Assembly: GCA_036345935.2 (NCBI GenBank)
Contig: JADWOT020000009.1
Span: 8,513,381 to 8,577,380, forward strand
DNA length: 64,000 nucleotides
Source of the DNA: Taenia hydatigena
Taxonomy: Eukaryota; Platyhelminthes; Cestoda; Cyclophyllidea; Taeniidae
Direction: 5' to 3'
The notes beneath the pieces are model-generated. The model did not search any database. It worked only from the letters and a program-made list of their open reading frames with translations, and was not told where the DNA came from. How positions within the stretch are numbered: position 1 is the stretch's first letter; every line of letters starts with the position of its first letter. The position numbers and the translations under genes were made by a program. Below are positions 61,901-64,000 of the stretch, in pieces.

Positions 61901-63893
61901 CATACCATACGCCGGGTTCAGAAGTTCACGCATGATCAAAATAAAGAACTCCTAAAAGTTCAATCAAGACCGAGAAGAAATCATCAATTTGTCAGAAAAT
62001 TTAAGGCTGCTTTTCTATTTAAACTCACTTTCAATACTCCACCGTCATCGATTGCTTCTTCGCCTGAGAAACGCACCTAAAATTAAAAAATACGAGATGA
62101 GGGAATGGGTCTCCGCCTATTTTGTCTTTCTTGACACATGCGTGGACAGAGTTGTACGTCAGTCCCTCTTAAGCCTTCGCTTATTTTTTGGGTGATATTC
62201 TATTTTATGGTAAAATCAGAAAAGGGAATTGATAGCGCCCCACTTTCATGCTCAATTCATCGGTTTTACACGGTTTAATGAGACACCTTCGCAACTCGGT
62301 AACTTCATATGATAAAGAGCTTTTCATTCTTCCTGGTCCCACCGATTCCTGCACATCTATTTTGCGAGAAATAAACTATTTCAAAGCTCTAGACGACCGG
62401 TTTTAACGCAGCGTGGAAGATTGGCTACCAGAGGCGACCAAGAAGCTCACCTTGAGTGGGCGTTTCAGATCGGCGGGTGAGTGCGCAGCCAAGTGGTCAA
62501 GCGTGTCGGAAATGAGGCGGGAGCGGGAGACCTCAAAGATGACGTAGGTTTGTACAAACGGCCCGAGGATGCGAGCTAGATGGGGCCCCATTATCGCAGA
62601 AGAGGCTTTCTCCATAGCTATGTCCTGACTCATCTTAGCCTCTGTCTCCAGCATTTTAGCTTTACACGCCACGTCGAAGACGAATGGGTAGTCAAAGATG
62701 GAGAAGTCCTGCGAAGGCAGGCAGGAGAGGAGGGAACATAAAAACACACTTAGTACTGCATGAATATGTGAGGTTCATGTTCATACACACCCCTTTCAAT
62801 AATGTCCCATCAATTGCGCCTATCACCAGGGCAATGCTCTTCTTCCTGTAATGGATCTCTTTACCTATTCTACTGGGTGAATCTATCAGCTTATCGAGAA
62901 GGGCGGGAGGGAGGGAGGGAGGGACGAAGAAGAAGACGGAGGATCAAAGCACAAAACTACCTTCTTCAACTGAAGGAACGAGAGATCAAACCAAAGGAAT
63001 GACAACAGCGAGTAGGTGAAGAGGGGGCGATTGAGCGATAATGCTATGCACTCGGAAACGGTCGCAAATAAGTAAACATGAGCTTCTGTATGAACATTAG
63101 GTGAGCGAACGAAAGGACAGATGGTGAGTGTTCATGCCCAGCGTACCTGATTTTGCAGTGGCTTGGGGGGCACTGACTTCGAACGCCAGAATCGAAATCT
63201 GCGCTAAAAGACAACAGAGCCGAGTCAACTAATCCGGCTACTTGTGCCCCGAGCGGCGCGCTTACTCTACCGGAAGGATGGGCAGGGAAGAAGAGGGAGA
63301 GACAGGAAGGATGTTGAGGTTAAACCTAGTGTTATACTTGTGAGATAAGGCTTCGCAGGAGAAAGGATAAGGGTGGGAGGTATTAGGATCACAAATATTT
63401 ACCGAAAGACCTCTCAAGCCCTGGGGCGTGGCCCGCTTCAATGCGAATAAAAGGGCATTTTTATCAAGGGTTATGTGTAAGGCAAAGCTCAAGAAAAGGT
63501 AATCCTTCTGGAGTGTGACTCACCGGGGGTGGAGATTGTCCAGAGTAGGAATTGATAGCCTGCAAATGGAGCAAGGAGGGAATATAGTGAGGATACATGC
63601 AAAGTGTATGTGTAGAGAGGCGCCCAGAGCAAGGCAAAGTACCTTCTCACGAGAGTGGCGCTGGATTAGCCAACTGGCGAACTTTCTCACATCAAAATTG
63701 TCCGTCAGCTCAGGAATGTAGAAAGAAGTGTAACTTATTGGCTGCACTCTCTTTTCGTTTATCTAAAATAACAAACCTTACCAATAGCAAACATATAAGA
63801 AGAACAGCGCTTTCTAAATTAAAGAAACCCTACCTCTTGAAGACGCTTCATAAGTTCTAGGGCTGCATGGGTGCCGCTTATCAAATTGAAGCA
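58983..63893 (-). CDS. HERC4: Small-HERC E3 ubiquitin ligase, 3' half with complete HECT domain (partial)
   Basis: Eleven exons on the minus strand, all joined in phase 0: 63893-63834, 63762-63643, 63559-63524, 63203-63147, 62708-62451, 62076-62029, 61951-61856, 61365-61132, 60532-60314, 59754-59548, 59138-58983. They give 496 residues to the stop. HECT ligases take ubiquitin from an E2 onto a cysteine and pass it to substrates. Landmarks: SYTSFYIPEL and FDYPFVFD before the domain, VRFSGEEAIDDGG, ELLNPAYGMF, LCGLAIYNSIIIDLCFP, FQPSELH, FLTGCDRVPI, and the catalytic PVAHTCYNILDLP in the last exon with the family C-terminus EGFGLV. The match is to HERC3/HERC4, which I cannot separate. RCC1 repeats should lie beyond the right edge. 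The exons 63559-63524 and 63203-63147 encode an extra basic, proline-rich linker. Confidence 0.9.
62905..62923. repeat. (GGGA)n repeat in an intron of the HECT gene
   Basis: Four to five GGGA units in the 438-nt intron between exons ending 63147 and starting 62708. Confidence 0.85.
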
Positions 63894-64000
63894 CTAGAAG
63901 GAGTGGGTGCAAAGAGTTTGATTGCCTTGTTATTAGTAGATAATACATAAATTAGTATAAGAAAGCCAGTTTTATGCAACAAAAATTGCGGCTAAAGGTG

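Noticed and set aside
1..64000. tRNA, rRNA, CRISPR, bacterial operon or phage content
   Set aside because: No cloverleaf with a GGTTCRA-type arm, no repeat-spacer array and no prokaryotic gene spacing were seen. Short open frames across the window behave as chance frames in AT-rich animal DNA.

Overview
This is a stretch of eukaryotic nuclear DNA. The genes are split by GT-AG introns, the gaps between genes are long, and nothing looks like a bacterial operon with ribosome binding sites. A flatworm, most likely a tapeworm, is my best reading. The support is indirect: introns as short as 34 nt at the 5' end that lengthen to 4.5 kb towards the 3' end, a downstream gene whose reading frame opens exactly at a splice acceptor with no AUG of its own (as expected if a flatworm spliced leader ending in AUG supplies the start), and small dispersed repeats. 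The species call is inference.

Layout. (1) 377-15707, plus strand: two nuclear genes for mitochondrial translation in tandem, ribosomal protein uS7m (MRPS7, 3 exons) and, 148 nt later, the mitochondrial ribosome-recycling GTPase EF-G2 (GFM2, 10 exons over 14.4 kb, the last reached through a probable GC-AG intron). (2) 15708-21884: no convincing gene. (3) 35060-21885, minus strand: a gene of about 15 exons for a type I membrane protein of roughly 1000 residues. It has a signal peptide, about five cysteine-rich EB/EGF-like modules, a zona pellucida (ZP) domain, one membrane helix and a cytoplasmic tail of about 260 residues. The protein is new to me in this architecture and is the most interesting object in the window. 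(4) 37399-36362, minus strand: a likely two-exon gene for a small secreted cysteine-containing protein. (5) 37411-58826: about 21 kb in which I find no gene I can defend, only weak open frames, simple repeats and three families of short dispersed repeats. One repeat copy has a 9-bp flanking duplication. (6) 63893-58983, minus strand: the 3' half of a small-HERC type E3 ubiquitin ligase with a complete HECT domain including the catalytic cysteine. Its 5' part (the expected RCC1 repeats) lies beyond the right edge.

The first two genes act in the same process: uS7m is in the decoding head of the small mitoribosomal subunit, and EF-G2 splits mitoribosomes with the recycling factor after termination. 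The other genes show no functional link to each other or to this pair. Exon boundaries were assembled by hand from splice signals, reading-frame phase and family resemblance. Those of MRPS7, GFM2 and the HECT gene are all frame-consistent. In the EB-ZP gene, the joins in the second half of the ZP domain (about 28256-25166) are uncertain.
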